From contig JARVKI010000040.1 in the NCBI GenBank assembly GCA_036674765.1, forward strand, positions 124,001-188,000: DNA of 64,000 nt. Direction: 5' to 3'. A program made the translations under genes and the position numbers. This DNA is from Seiridium cupressi (lineage: Eukaryota; Ascomycota; Sordariomycetes; Amphisphaeriales; Sporocadaceae). This document shows, piece after piece, positions 13,301-24,376 of the stretch (position 1 is its first letter; each line of letters starts with the position of its first letter). The notes under the pieces were generated by a model. That model was not told the DNA's origin, made no database searches, and saw only the letters and a list, made by a program, of their open reading frames with translations.

Positions 13301-13366
13301 CTACAGCATCCTGAACCAGAGCTGTCTAGCTGATCTGCCAGATCAATCACAAAGAGCTCAACCACC
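10307..13366. other. Intergenic region before DCR2, with a TA/TG microsatellite
   Basis: About 3 kb between divergent genes. It contains several short open frames in both strands, none with domain-like sequence or convincing splicing. A TA-then-TG dinucleotide tract lies at 13207-13233, about 140 bases upstream of the DCR2 start. I cannot support any gene here. Confidence 0.5.
13207..13233. repeat. TA/TG dinucleotide microsatellite
   Basis: About nine TA units run directly into four TG units. It sits in the presumed promoter or 5' leader of DCR2. Such tracts are length-variable; no function is implied by the sequence. Confidence 0.85.
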
Positions 13367-15215
13367 ATGGCGCGACGCATTGTAAGCCACTCAGCCCCTG
13401 CCCTCGAGGCCCTCTTTCATCCAAGATACTCATGCGCCGTCCAAATCTCAGATCCGCACCATCAGCCAGCTGGGCGCTGCCGCCGTCTTCACATTCATCG
13501 TCGTCTTCTTGCTCGATCGCAACTTCCGCTTCATACCGAATGCTATACACGAGTACATGCCCCAGCACCATCCGGGGCTCGTCATCACCGATCTCAAAAT
13601 AACGAAATGCTCGAGTGTCAGCCTGTTTTCGTCATGCAAGCTAGACTCGGAGAAATGGCATCGTATCGAAAAGGATCTCTACCTGGGCCAAGGATGGGTC
13701 TCGAGTGCATACCTGCACGTGAGAAGGCTGAAAGAGGAGGATCTAACATCGGGCGACAAAGTGGTCATGGATGTAACTGTCGGCCGATTAGACCCTTCGA
13801 CCGGGGACAAAGCTCACGCGGATCAGAAGTGGGAGTCGCGAGGCTCGGGTCTGTGGATCTTGCGATCCTCAAAGCTGCACGCCAGCGACTCCAAAGAAGC
13901 TGTCACTGCTGTGGACCTGCTGTTTGGAGACGATGCCGTTGATGCGCGAGATGGCTGGCAAATTATGGCAATGCCACTGATATTGGATACGCATGCCGAG
14001 ATACCTGCTGCACATGTCACAGTCCAACGCGGCTCTCCAATGGAACCGTTCAAGCCGCAGCCACGGGTCAACGACAACGGGAGGTTCAAGATTATGCAGC
14101 TGGCAGATCTTCACCTCAGCACCGGAGTTGGTCACTGCCGCGATCCTGTGCCGAATGAGTACAATGGAGGGAAATGCGAGGCGGACCCACGAACTCTGGA
14201 TTTCGTCACGAAGCTAATAGATGAAGAAAAGCCAGACTTGGTCGTCTTAAGTGGAGATCAAATCAACGGCGATACAGCCCCGGACGCTCAATCAGTAAGT
14301 GGCGGTTGTGTCCATCTCAAAAAAAAAAAAAAAAAAGGATACCATGGCTAACTCATCTAGGCTATTTACAAATATGCACAACTACTCATCAAGCACAAAA
14401 TTCCCTATGTTTCGATCTTTGGCAACCACGATGACGAAAAGACCATGTCCAGAGCCACCCAGATGAGCCTGATTGAGCAACTGCCCTACTCATTATCCAG
14501 GGCTGGGCCTGATGATATTGACGGCGTGGGCAACTATTATATTGAAGTGTTGGCGCGAGGCAAATCCACGCACTCGGCCCTCACGATTTATCTCTTGGAT
14601 TCGCACTCCTACTCACCTGACGAAAGGCAGTGGCAGGGATACGATTGGGTCAAACCTAACCAGATCGAGTGGTTCCGGCAGACGTCTTCGGGCCTGAAGA
14701 AAAACCACAGGCAGTACACCCACATTCACATGGACATCGCTTTCATACACATTCCATTGCCGGAGTACCGGATACCAGAATCGTTTTTTGTCGGCGAATG
14801 GCGAGAGGGCGTCACTGCTCCTACATACAACTCCGGCTTTCGCGACGCCTTGGTCGACCAGGGCATTGTCATGGTGAGCTGCGGACAGTAAGTTCTCTTG
14901 CTACAGCTGCGGTCTTTCCTGTTTGTTGACTTGTATTCTAGTGACCATGCAAATGAATACTGCATGTTATCGACCGATGAAATCGAGGAAGAGCAGAAAC
15001 CGAAGCTCTGGATGTGCTACGGCGGTGGTACAGGATTTGGCGGCTATGGCGGCTACGGTGATTTCATCCGCCGTGTGCGCTTTTTCGACCTTGACATGAA
15101 TGTCGGACGCATCACGACATATAAGCGGATGGAGTATAACCAGACCGATATCCGTATCGACGAACAGGTCATTGTAGAAAATGGCCACCCGTTAGCGCCG
15201 CCAGTCATAGAATGA
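13367..15215 (+). CDS. DCR2: Dcr2-like calcineurin-type phosphoesterase, membrane-anchored
   Basis: Yeast Dcr2 is a phosphatase implicated in Sic1 turnover at cell-cycle start and in dampening Ire1. Four exons: 13367-13381, 13452-14294, 14361-14887 and 14942-15215, giving 552 residues. The tiny first exon (MARRI) joins to IRTISQLGAAAVFTFIVVFL, a single membrane segment at about residues 11-26. A fungal Dcr2-type N-terminal domain follows (WHRIEKDLYLGQGWVSSAYL). The metallophosphatase motifs appear in order: IMQLADLHLS near 218 (D-x-H), VVLSGDQINGD near 265, FGNHDDEK near 308, HMDIAFIHIPLPEY near 405, and SCGHDHANEYC near 461. The GNHD motif is read only after removing the second intron, and GHDH only after removing the third, so the splice model is strongly supported. 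The second intron carries an 18-A run. The catalytic set appears complete. Confidence 0.92.
14319..14336. repeat. A18 homopolymer inside a DCR2 intron
   Basis: Eighteen consecutive A residues lie between the donor (14295) and acceptor (14360) of the second DCR2 intron, leaving only about 24 bases to the acceptor. It is a simple repeat and probably length-variable. Confidence 0.9.
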
Positions 15216-16007
15216 TTCGCGTCCCAAGATGCACGGAACCGAAGATAGGCGCGACCGCCAGAAAGCCTGTATACCAAAGCCCTTTTCAAATAGGATCGGC
15301 TCAGATCGATAATGAGACTCGAAAGGAGTAAGACTCCTCAACCCAGACGCATCACATAGCGGACTTTGCGGTTTTGGATGAGCTACCGCAGCATGAGTTT
15401 TGGCGTTAACGGATGGGATTTATCGAGCGTACATTGCATCAGCGATTGGGAAAGAAGGATAGCATCGTGGCTCTTTGTAAGATAGGTGCTTGGGATTGTA
15501 TATACACGTTGGCACTGGAAAGGTGCTTTTCTGAATGTCCAAATCCTCAAAAAACAACACTATCGTCGTATTGTTGATCGCCTCGAGCATGAATTTCTCA
15601 GTGCGATTTGCACGTCGCTCCGTTAGTAACCTCACACGTGTGCCTACTGCAGGCCTAGAACTAGGTTTGTGGTTGCGTGTCAGATGCATGTAAGCCGAAC
15701 CCTGACAATTAGTGGCAGTGTTGCAAAGCTGATCGGTGCGCTCGTCTCGAGCACACCGACCACAGACCACAGACCACAGACCGCTGACACGTGGTTTCCC
15801 CTCTGTTATAATCATCATAGTAACCTTAAATCAAGCTCGTCCCTTGCCAGTCGCTTTCGCTCTCAAGTAGGTGGTTTTGGATCAATGTGTATTTCTCTAT
15901 GCTGACGATCTATGTCTATTCAAAGAGATCCACTTCGGTTCAATGGTATATACGACACAGCATAAAAACGCTAAAACTCCATGCATTCGAGGGAAACCTC
16001 AAGTCGT
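15216..16007. other. Intergenic region, convergent 3' ends, with a 7-bp tandem repeat
   Basis: About 800 bases separate the stops of DCR2 and the nitroreductase. A heptamer GACCACA is repeated about 3.6 times at 15758-15782. No coding region can be supported. Confidence 0.55.
15758..15782. repeat. Short tandem repeat, 7-bp unit
   Basis: Three perfect copies of GACCACA followed by a partial fourth (GACC). It lies between two convergent genes. No known role. Confidence 0.8.
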
Positions 16008-17017
16008 TCAAGCACCGAAAACCTTGACGCGCTCGTCGAGGGCAATGAAATCCCGGGGTGGCAGCTCCTTGCTGCCCTCAATGCCACCGAAGACGAGCTG
16101 AGCGTTCAGCTTCCAGTCCTCGGGGATGTTCCATTGAGCGGTGACCTTCTGGTCGATGACTGGGTTGTAGTGCTGCAGGTTGGCACCGAGACCCTCAGCC
16201 TCACTGCGATCAGTAGAGTTAGCAACTACTCTTATGCGTGCTTGGGATAGATATCGAAATCCCGGAACCAGCGTCGGGCTCTTCGAGACACCCCATTTGC
16301 TCCCCACGACAATGCAGGAAGTACAGAGAGAAAAAGGAACTTAGGGTGCTACTCACAGCGCAACCCAGAGGGTGTATTGAAGCATGCCGTCGGACTGTTC
16401 CGCCCAGCCGGGGAACTTGTCGGCGTAGAGGGCGAATTGGGATTGCTGCTTCTTGACGGTCTCGGAGTCTTCGAAGAAGAGGATCTGTTTTGCACATCAT
16501 GCATGAGTATATCATTCGTGCAGCCAAAGGGGGGAGTGGAAATGGGGGGAGACTGCAAAACACGACTTACAGTACCAGCTGCGCCCTTGAAGCCGCTGAG
16601 CCTCTGTCCAGTGGACTCCCAGTTCTCGGCCGGCACCATAGCCTTCAGGACCTCGGCTGTGATGTCCCAGAGCTTATCGTGCTCAGCACCGAACAGGACG
16701 ACGACACGGACGGGCTGGGCGTTGAAGGAGGAGGGAACATCCTTGGTGGCCTGCTTGACGATCTCGGTGATGCGCTCCTTGGAGATGTCCAGGTTCTTGT
16801 TGAGGTTGTAGTACGAACGGCGGCCCTGGATCAGCTTCAGGAGCGCATCGGCGGAGGCGGTGGTGGAGGAAGACATGGCTGCTCTAGGTGTGAAAGGTGC
16901 ACGAATAGATTGGGCAAGAGTTGGTTTGGAAAACGGCGTTACTCGGGAGGAGGTTTGTCTAAGAGATTGTCTGATCAAGGAGGAGAGGGGTCTTGCGACT
17001 ACTTCAGGACGCAGCAT
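16008..17017 (-). CDS. Nitroreductase of the Frm2/Hbn1 type, possibly mitochondrial
   Basis: Frm2/Hbn1-type nitroreductases are FMN-dependent NAD(P)H oxidoreductases linked in yeast to oxidative-stress and lipid signalling. Three exons: 17017-16571, 16484-16357 and 16203-16008, giving 256 residues. Family hallmarks are LIQGRRSYYNLNK near the start of the domain, DVPSSFNAQPVRVVVL, an exon-2 segment ILFFED...FPGWAEQSDGML, and WVALEAEGLGANLQHYNP across the last junction. The length of the domain fits the family (about 200 residues). The first 47 residues are rich in Arg, Ser and Thr, lack acidic residues apart from one Glu, and could be a mitochondrial presequence. An internal Met48 (MSSSTTASADALLK, at 16876) matches the usual cytosolic start. 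Either or both starts may be used. Splice phases are consistent. Confidence 0.9.
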
Positions 17018-19809
17018 GGTGTGCTTTTATAGGGCGCCGCTATAACGGCGTGCGTACAGGACGGGCGGTATACTCGTGGTGGGGTTGCTACGAGGGGTCA
17101 CGACACTTGCAAGCGACACTGCTGCAGGACCTGACACAATACTGCGAGTATGGACCTCGAGAAAGAAATCGAACTGTTCTATCGATAAATACAATCCACT
17201 TCGCGTGCTTGTAGTGTCGAATGAGAGGCCAAGCTGCGCCTCCGCGAGACTCCACTGCGCGTTTGAGGTGCGGCATGAAAGCCAATCTGGCGACTCGGCG
17301 ATTATGGACATTGCTAATCGGCGGTAGAATTTGTCTGTGTCAGGTCGTCGTCTCCGTCAGTTGCTGACCTAATCCTCGCTAATCAATGTGCCAAAGTCGT
17401 GATGATTTGTAAAGCGATGCTACCGACCTAGCCATATCAGGTATGGCTCTATGGAAAGTGGATCAAAGCCACAAGGAGACGTTCGATTGATTTCCTTCAC
17501 TTCTTCTCTTCTCTTCTCTGCTCAGAGCTTCTTGCGCTGTCACGCGACGGGTTCGGGACTGAAGCATGCCGGTGGTATTATCCTTCCAATGATTGTTTAA
17601 CCCCCGGAGATTCTGGTGAGGATAAGGTAACGAAACGTTACGTCTCCGCACAAGCAACCCAAATTAACTACATGGTCAAACTCTATCCGTATGAAGTCTA
17701 CTCATCACAAATTATAGACAGGAAATGATTATTGGTTAATCGTCACAATCTTGAAATTTGCCAGCGTCGTATCATATACTCATGTGTCGGGATTGTCCAT
17801 GGATATGCTTTCAATCTATGCATGTGCCGTCATTTGACAAGGCATCAATGTTGCTGTCAGAGCCTCATTTTTCTTCTTTTTTTGTAGAGCTCTCATATGC
17901 CGCGAACAGTCCCTCCGTGCAGACGCATCTAGCGGTTCATAACTGCTGGACTCAGCGGCGGCAGACTGAACTGTTAAGCGCGTACGTGTTCATTTTACTT
18001 CAAAGGATATTAGGTTTTGTTCCCAGTCGTAGCATAGTTGACCGATCTGTGGCACAGATAGTCTTTCCTTTTGGTGGCATCATCCCCGAGAAGCCGTAGG
18101 ATGGATGATATAAGCATGGGGAGCGAGTGACCGTGGCCTATGGAGGCGAGCGATGAGAAGTCCCGAAAAGGTAAGCGATCGAAACCTGTTGACTACAAAG
18201 TAATTCGGGTGGTAAAAAGCTTGAGAAAGATTAGCGAGCAGAAAGGGCTTAAAACATTCGAGGACTGTATGACTGGTATTTTAGCCTGTTAGTCTCCAGC
18301 ATAACACTGCTGCGGCGCCAAGTAACAAAGATCCCAAGCAAAAGAGATCGGCGTACTGGGAGTATAGACTGCGGAGACTGACATAAACAAACATAATCGC
18401 TGGTCAGGTTGTCTAATCCACCTGGCATGGCTGGATTAAGTATGGCCTCGATCACATCATAGTAACACATCACATCATGGTTTTAGATCACATCATGGTA
18501 TCAGATCACATCATGGTATCAGATCACATCGTGGTATCAGATCACATCATCGTATTAGGCCGTACAGCGCAGACCCGTCCCAGGTGCAAATAGAAATCAC
18601 GGTATAAAAAGTCTTTTACTTACCGTACATCATCATCATACTTGTTAGTTCCGGGCTCAATAAGTTTATAGCCCTCTACTCCCTTCCTAGAAGACCGGTA
18701 CGCGCTTCGAGGCTTCCCAAACAAGGCGGACTTTGACTCTATACAAATCCTCCGTGTGACTAGTGAGTTGGGGGTGAGTGGGATGTCTAGACGCGTTGGA
18801 AGGGAAAATCACGTAATCGCATGAATATCAGGGCCCCATATGATCCGAACTAACTAGCACTAGGTAGTCGTGGGACACGCGTCGTGGCCCTGCTGCTCAC
18901 TCCCACAAGGACTACACAGTGTCTACCAACCTAACCTGAAGGAAAACGTCTGTTTCCCTTCTCAGTGAGTAATGGAAGAAAGGGGGAAATACCTCAAACT
19001 CAAATGATCAAACAGCAAAGGTAGATCCGTTTGAAATGTTTGATAACACCGAGTAATGCTCAAATACCGGTACACCACTTCTTCCGCATGCCGCATTCGA
19101 GGTGGGCGCGCGAGTCATGTATTCCTGCAGCCCGTCCAAATATCATACGAGACAAGTCTTGAAGCTTCCCCATTCGGACAAACGCAAGCGGGAGCGTCAC
19201 ACTGACGAAAAATACCAGTCAATAGAACGGATCTAATAGGATAGCCATAGCCCTCAGGATTCATGGTGCTCGGCGCGCCGAGGCGGAGACGCCATTGCAA
19301 CCCCGAGGGTGAAGTGCTTTATGTCCGAGCCGGATGCGACACGAATAGACCGGACGAAAATGCCGAAAGGATCACATATAAGCCAGATCACGCTGCAGCC
19401 TTACAGGCTGGAAAACCCATCTTTCATGCCGAAGTGTCCCTGTTTTCTGTATCTACCCTATCAAGCTATGTACAATGAGAAAACGCCGTGGCGGTGATGG
19501 CCACTCGGGCTGGGAAATGCCAGCAGAAGCCGGGACTTTTTGTTCTTCAGAACCCCGCCCACTGATGCATGCAACGCAGCAAAAACGACCTAAAAACCCG
19601 ATCTCCAGCTTGCGCAAAACGCCAATTGTCTAGTGCCGCTCTTGGTGCTGCTAAAGCAATAAAAAAACACGAGTTGTCGAGCCGCGAGAAGCGCTCGCAT
19701 TTGTTTTTCGCACCGGGAGTCAGTGCGAGCTTAAAACCCGAGTCGCTGAAAGGTACAACATGCCTCCCCAATTCGAACCGGAAAGCACCAGAGCGATGCG
19801 ATGCGAGAC
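17018..19809. other. Intergenic region with an 18-bp tandem repeat
   Basis: A 2.8-kb stretch upstream of the nitroreductase and downstream of the FAD/NADPH oxidoreductase. It contains a pyrimidine-rich tract around 17490-17525 and the 18-bp tandem array at 18453-18560. Open frames are short and unconvincing on both strands. Confidence 0.5.
18453..18560. repeat. Tandem repeat, six 18-bp units
   Basis: Six head-to-tail copies of an 18-bp unit close to CACATCATGGTATCAGAT. Units 3 and 4 (18489-18524) are identical. The fifth differs by one base, and the first, second and last are more diverged. The array is outside any gene I can support. The gradient from identical central units to diverged outer units is what slippage or unequal exchange produces. 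Confidence 0.9.
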
Positions 19810-21663
19810 CTACCATGTCTCGGCAATATATTGACCGACCTCCTTCTTGAGATCCCAGAATCTTTGCGCCTCGTCCTTCTCCAGATTGCCCTTCTGCATT
19901 GCAACCTCGACGAGCGCTTCCTCCACACCTTCGCCCATCCCCTTGGAGCTACCGCAGACGAAGACGCGGCCGTCGACCGAGTTGATGACATACCAGACAA
20001 GGTCTGCCTGGTTGGTGACCTCTTCCTGGACATATCTACCCTCGCCTCGACGGCTTTCAACGATGCGCTTCACATCGTTTTCGTGCACACCCCATTCACC
20101 CTGGTAAATTTCATCGACCAGTGAGTCACGAATGCCTTGCAGCACCCACACCTTGTTCGCACAGTTGGCGTTCTTCAATCTGCGCTGCACAAAGCCACGG
20201 AATGGAGCAATACCGACACCAGCCCCAATAAGGAGCATCGGACCATCCGACATGAACTGACTCGCCAACGGGTTCGCCATCAAACCCTTGAACATGGGAA
20301 TGTACAGTTGTGGTGAAGGCTCGCCAGCTTGTTGCATGGCAGTATACTTGCGCGACTGTCGTTCGAAGAAGCCAGAACCGATTCCAGTTCGCTGTCCCTT
20401 TCGCCAATCAGATGTCTCATGGACGGTGACAGCGATCTCGATGAGGCGATGTTGCTTTCCATCCCTGACCTCAAAATTCTCGTGCGGGTCATTGGAGAGA
20501 GAGTAGAAGCGCGGCATGAGAGGCTGGAGTACGGAAAGCAGTAAATCCAACGGCGGCTTGGATGATGGGAATGCATGGAGAATTTGCGAAAGCGATACGT
20601 GGGGGCCAGTGCGGAAATCGCAGAACACGCCTTGCCCTTCACCTGCGCAGAGGTAGGTAAGCAACTTCTTTTCGTTTGGATCGTTGGCATATTCGGCCAG
20701 AACCCTCAGCAGATGTTTGGTAGGGGGATACGACTGGATGTCAGAGCACCAGGTAAGCAAAGCCCTGCGGGTGGTGACAAGTTCTCGAGCTTGTTCATCC
20801 CCCCAGACCGTTGGCCACCGGCCGCTCGTGGTCTGTAGCAGAACTGGCTTGTCGCGGAGGAATCTTGGGATTCCCAGCAAGTCGAGGATCTCCTCTACGA
20901 CCTCGGTATCATTGGGGGCTGAAACGCCGATGGCGCCACCGACTTTGAAGTCTAGCCCGTTCTCAGTGGGATAATTGGTGATGTCGAGGTCAAAATGGTA
21001 GGTACGCTTCTCAGCGCCCGGCCGAGTCAACTCGCGAGTATTGTGAATCTTGGCTGGGAAGACATGATATGGTGGGTGTGGCTGCACGAAAGAGGGCGGC
21101 TGGATGGATGTGTCCAGATCCTCTAGATCGAGGCTGGCGAGACCCTTGTCGACTTGACCGAGAACATCAGTTTGTATCGATCCACTGCTTATTGAGATGG
21201 CAGAGTCGGTAGGTGACGGAAGGCGGTCCGATGTGCGGCGAACTGGCTTCAAAAAGGCCGTCTGGCTTGGCAGTTCGGTGACGTTGGTAAGCACCTTTGG
21301 AATATGTCCAATCTTAAGGCAGAGACTCCGGAAGGCGTCATTGTCAGGGAGCGGGACCTGTTCATATTCTAACCCCTCCTTCTTCTTTTGGCCCAGTTTC
21401 ATGCAGCAGCCACCGCCGCAACACCTGTTGATCAGTTCCGTCGTAGACTCGCCAGTGATGCGTTGAACGTCGGCCGCACTCTGGGAAATCAATCTTGTAG
21501 AGGCCCGGCGCCGGCGATGGGGCTCCAGCGGTTGGGGGAGTTCATCTTGGTCCTCTGAGTCTTCAGAGTATGTAAGAGAGGGTGCGATCGAGGGCGTGCC
21601 CGGGGTGCACGTGCTGCAATCGCGGCTCGTGTCGGCAAGGATCTGCTCAATGCGGGTGGCCAT
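19810..21663 (-). CDS. FAD/NADPH oxidoreductase of the diflavin-reductase fold, lacking an FMN domain
   Basis: A single-exon gene of 617 residues. The C-terminal two thirds carry the FAD and NADPH modules seen in cytochrome P450 reductase, sulfite reductase and methionine synthase reductase: RFYSLSNDP (FAD-binding RxYS), GIGSGFFERQ, LLIGAGVGIAPFRGFVQRRL (NADPH pyrophosphate site), VWVLQGIRDS and VFVCGSSKGMGEGVEEAL, ending in YIAETW with a C-terminal aromatic residue. No flavodoxin (FMN) domain precedes them. The N-terminal 200 residues are instead polar and low-complexity, with a striking CCGGGCCMK at about residues 82-90, which could be acylated or bind metal. Electrons would have to pass to a separate acceptor. 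The ATG at 21663 (MATRIEQIL) is preferred; an in-frame ATG 25 codons upstream would add a hydrophobic stretch. The physiological partner is unknown. Confidence 0.85.
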   Translation of the reverse strand: MATRIEQILADTSRDCSTCTPGTPSIAPSLTYSEDSEDQDELPQPLEPHRRRRASTRLISQSAADVQRITGESTTELINRCCGGGCCMKLGQKKKEGLEYEQVPLPDNDAFRSLCLKIGHIPKVLTNVTELPSQTAFLKPVRRTSDRLPSPTDSAISISSGSIQTDVLGQVDKGLASLDLEDLDTSIQPPSFVQPHPPYHVFPAKIHNTRELTRPGAEKRTYHFDLDITNYPTENGLDFKVGGAIGVSAPNDTEVVEEILDLLGIPRFLRDKPVLLQTTSGRWPTVWGDEQARELVTTRRALLTWCSDIQSYPPTKHLLRVLAEYANDPNEKKLLTYLCAGEGQGVFCDFRTGPHVSLSQILHAFPSSKPPLDLLLSVLQPLMPRFYSLSNDPHENFEVRDGKQHRLIEIAVTVHETSDWRKGQRTGIGSGFFERQSRKYTAMQQAGEPSPQLYIPMFKGLMANPLASQFMSDGPMLLIGAGVGIAPFRGFVQRRLKNANCANKVWVLQGIRDSLVDEIYQGEWGVHENDVKRIVESRRGEGRYVQEEVTNQADLVWYVINSVDGRVFVCGSSKGMGEGVEEALVEVAMQKGNLEKDEAQRFWDLKKEVGQYIAETW

Positions 21664-24376
21664 TGTGACGTCTTCGCCGCGCAGGACAAGAACGCGAAAA
21701 AGAAAGCGCAGGTAGTGAAAAAGATGTATCAAAATCAAAGTAGAACGAAGGTTTCACTACGAAAGGAAACTGTGTTCGTCGTTACCGGCCAAACCTCATG
21801 ACCGAGTGAATGGGGGCGAGGTTGTGCAAGTGGATTTATGGGTGATATCAGCCGGCGGCCGAGGCCGATCTGTAGAAACGTGGGCGGCTTTTTTCTCTTA
21901 TGACAATGGGCCAGGGCAGATTTCGCAACTAAGTCGTCGCCAGATTCGTCGGTTTGGGTATCTCGAGAGACAAAGGACGGGGAAGTCGATTGGCGATTGT
22001 GTGTGGACAAGAATCTCAGAAAGAAGATGTTGGGTCTTTTGAGAACTGGGTTGGTTGGGAATATGCCAGGCAGATTGATGAGCAAGAGCCGGCAGGATGG
22101 TTTGTGGTGGGCAGGTCGGATCTGATAAGTAATATGACCTGTTCGCTTAGCGATGATGATTGTGGGTAGCAAGCCCCTAATCAGATGGCGTTGGGGACGG
22201 GGGCGGGTGCCGATATGCGTCGATTACCTCACTGGGAACGCTGTGGCCAGCGCTGCTGACTGCTGATTACAGCATTGGTGGCTGCACTCCCCCGACGTCA
22301 AGTCCCTGGGCCAAGGGGCTTCAAAGTTCAGGCTCCAGGCTTGGGCTTCTAGAAATCCATGCGCACAGGCCTGGTGTTGGTCCTTTTGCAATGCGACGAG
22401 CCTCCGGTCTTCACCGAGCCACACCCATTGCGTGCGAGCCTCTCCAAATTCAAAATTTCGACGCTCGCAGACTGATGATTGACCCACGACTCTGCCAATC
22501 TTTACCCGCTTCCGCCATGAATCGACCCGGTCTCCATATGCTTAATTACATGACCTGCAGGCAAGGTATGCCACCCGCCGCGTGGGCACAATCTGCACAA
22601 CTGCAAAGCAAGGATTTCGCCCTCGCGGTTTTGAGGTCATTGGCACTGTCATGACACAAGACTGCAGAGCAGATCCTCCGCCGTAGACCACTCCGTGGCA
22701 TTTAGGATCCCTCATCGTTTCCCCCGCTGGACCGTCGCGATGAAGGCACCCGTACCCGTAGGGATTCGACAATTTCCCCCGAAACCGTGTGGGTTGTTCG
22801 GCAGAGGGCTCGGCTCAACATAGCGATTCCGTGAAACGAGCCGAATACGTGGTTGATTCGTTGAACCTTGAGAGTTTGCCACTAGGGTCTACGTAGTGCC
22901 TGTCTTGGGTAACGACTCCCCACCCAAGTCAGTACCATGCCATACGTAGTCCCAGGAGTTTGTAGGAATGACACCATTGGCTGAACGGTGGCCTCCCAAC
23001 CGACTTTAGCAGCAGGGAGAACCTTCACAGAAACTTAAGCAGAAATTTCTCGCCGAATGCCCCAGTTCAACCTCGCTACGCTATCAATCAATTCCTCTTC
23101 TAGCCTCGAGAGGATATGTTTTTCGACGGTGGCTTGTTGCACGCCCAATATGGTGACTGGCTTGGCGGTCCACCAAAATCAACGCATGATGATTCTTATT
23201 CCACATGGTCGGCAATGTTCCCCGCGGCCGTTACCGGAAAATGGGTTGGAGCTCAAGATTGGAGCTCCTCCGGGCCACTTTGGCGCGTTAGTGACCGGAT
23301 GTCTTCCGAAGGCGCAGCGTTCAAGCTTCGTGCCATCTAATCCAAGTCGGCTGGTTCGTTCCAAATGCCTTCCATCGGAACGTGCATACGGTACTCCAGT
23401 CAGAAGGGCAGTCTCCCAGACTCCATCGTGATGCAGCCACGCTAATGTGATGCATATCTGGCACACGATCTAGAAAGCCCGCCGACTCTTTCGCTGTCCA
23501 TGTGCGGAAAAGTATCTCTCGTTGCTTCTTTTCTGCTGCCCAACCACTCCATTCACCGCCACTGCCGCCAAGATGGAGCTCATTTCAACACGAGCCAATA
23601 CCTCCTGATCTTCAGGTGCCGCACGGATCGTTTATCAATCTTATCAATCTCATCAGTGGCGCCTGTCTCACCATGTTTTATCAATCTCATCTAATCTTGT
23701 GGGCTCCGGCACCGGCTGCGACTCAAAAGCAAATTTCGTGGACCAGATCCAGCCTGTTCAACGCAGGACGAAGCCACCATTTGCCCACGGCACCCACATG
23801 GTGTGTACACTTGCCAGGGCTCTCCGGAGAAAATGAATCTGATAAACCTTGACGTGTCCCAGCGCCTTGGTATGCGATTTCGCGTTGGCAACAAATCTCG
23901 CGTGGCATGACACACGGGTTTCCCCCCCAGCGCGTTAATTTCCTTTGCGAACGCGATCAGCGATTCGACGGTTTCGGCTCGCGTCTGGGATGAAGTCTCG
24001 TCCTTCCGCTGATTACCAAGTAGATTAGCTGTCCGAATCAGCTCCTACTCCTTGCAAATGAACACGTCGCCAGTGAATAATGTTGACGATCTGATAACAG
24101 TAGACGAGGCTAGCACGTCAGAAAAGGCAATATCAATAATTATGCTGTTACATATTGGTACGAACTAAGGTATGGTACAAGCCGAAAGCCGAACGCTCCC
24201 CCCTTTACCCGGCCTGTCCTCTGACGAAACACCAATAATACCGAACTCTAGTACAAAAGAGCGACTCTTTGGTCCGGCTAAAAATACAATTCATCTCCCG
24301 ATCCACGTGACCGCCCCATAATCCCTCCAGACATGGTGTAATCTATGCCCAGCCTTTGAATGGCCTTGGAAAAGAT
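21664..24376. other. Intergenic region
   Basis: About 2.7 kb between the start of the FAD/NADPH oxidoreductase and the 3' end of the metalloprotease gene. I looked for split genes on both strands and found only short, unconserved open frames. Confidence 0.5.

Noticed and set aside
13367..13942. 191-codon open frame from the DCR2 start codon without splicing
   Set aside because: Removing the 70-nt intron at 13382-13451 gives a membrane anchor and the conserved Dcr2 sequence; the unspliced frame does not.
16490..17032. 180-codon plus-strand open frame
   Set aside because: It is antisense to the nitroreductase gene, which has clear family motifs and splice sites.
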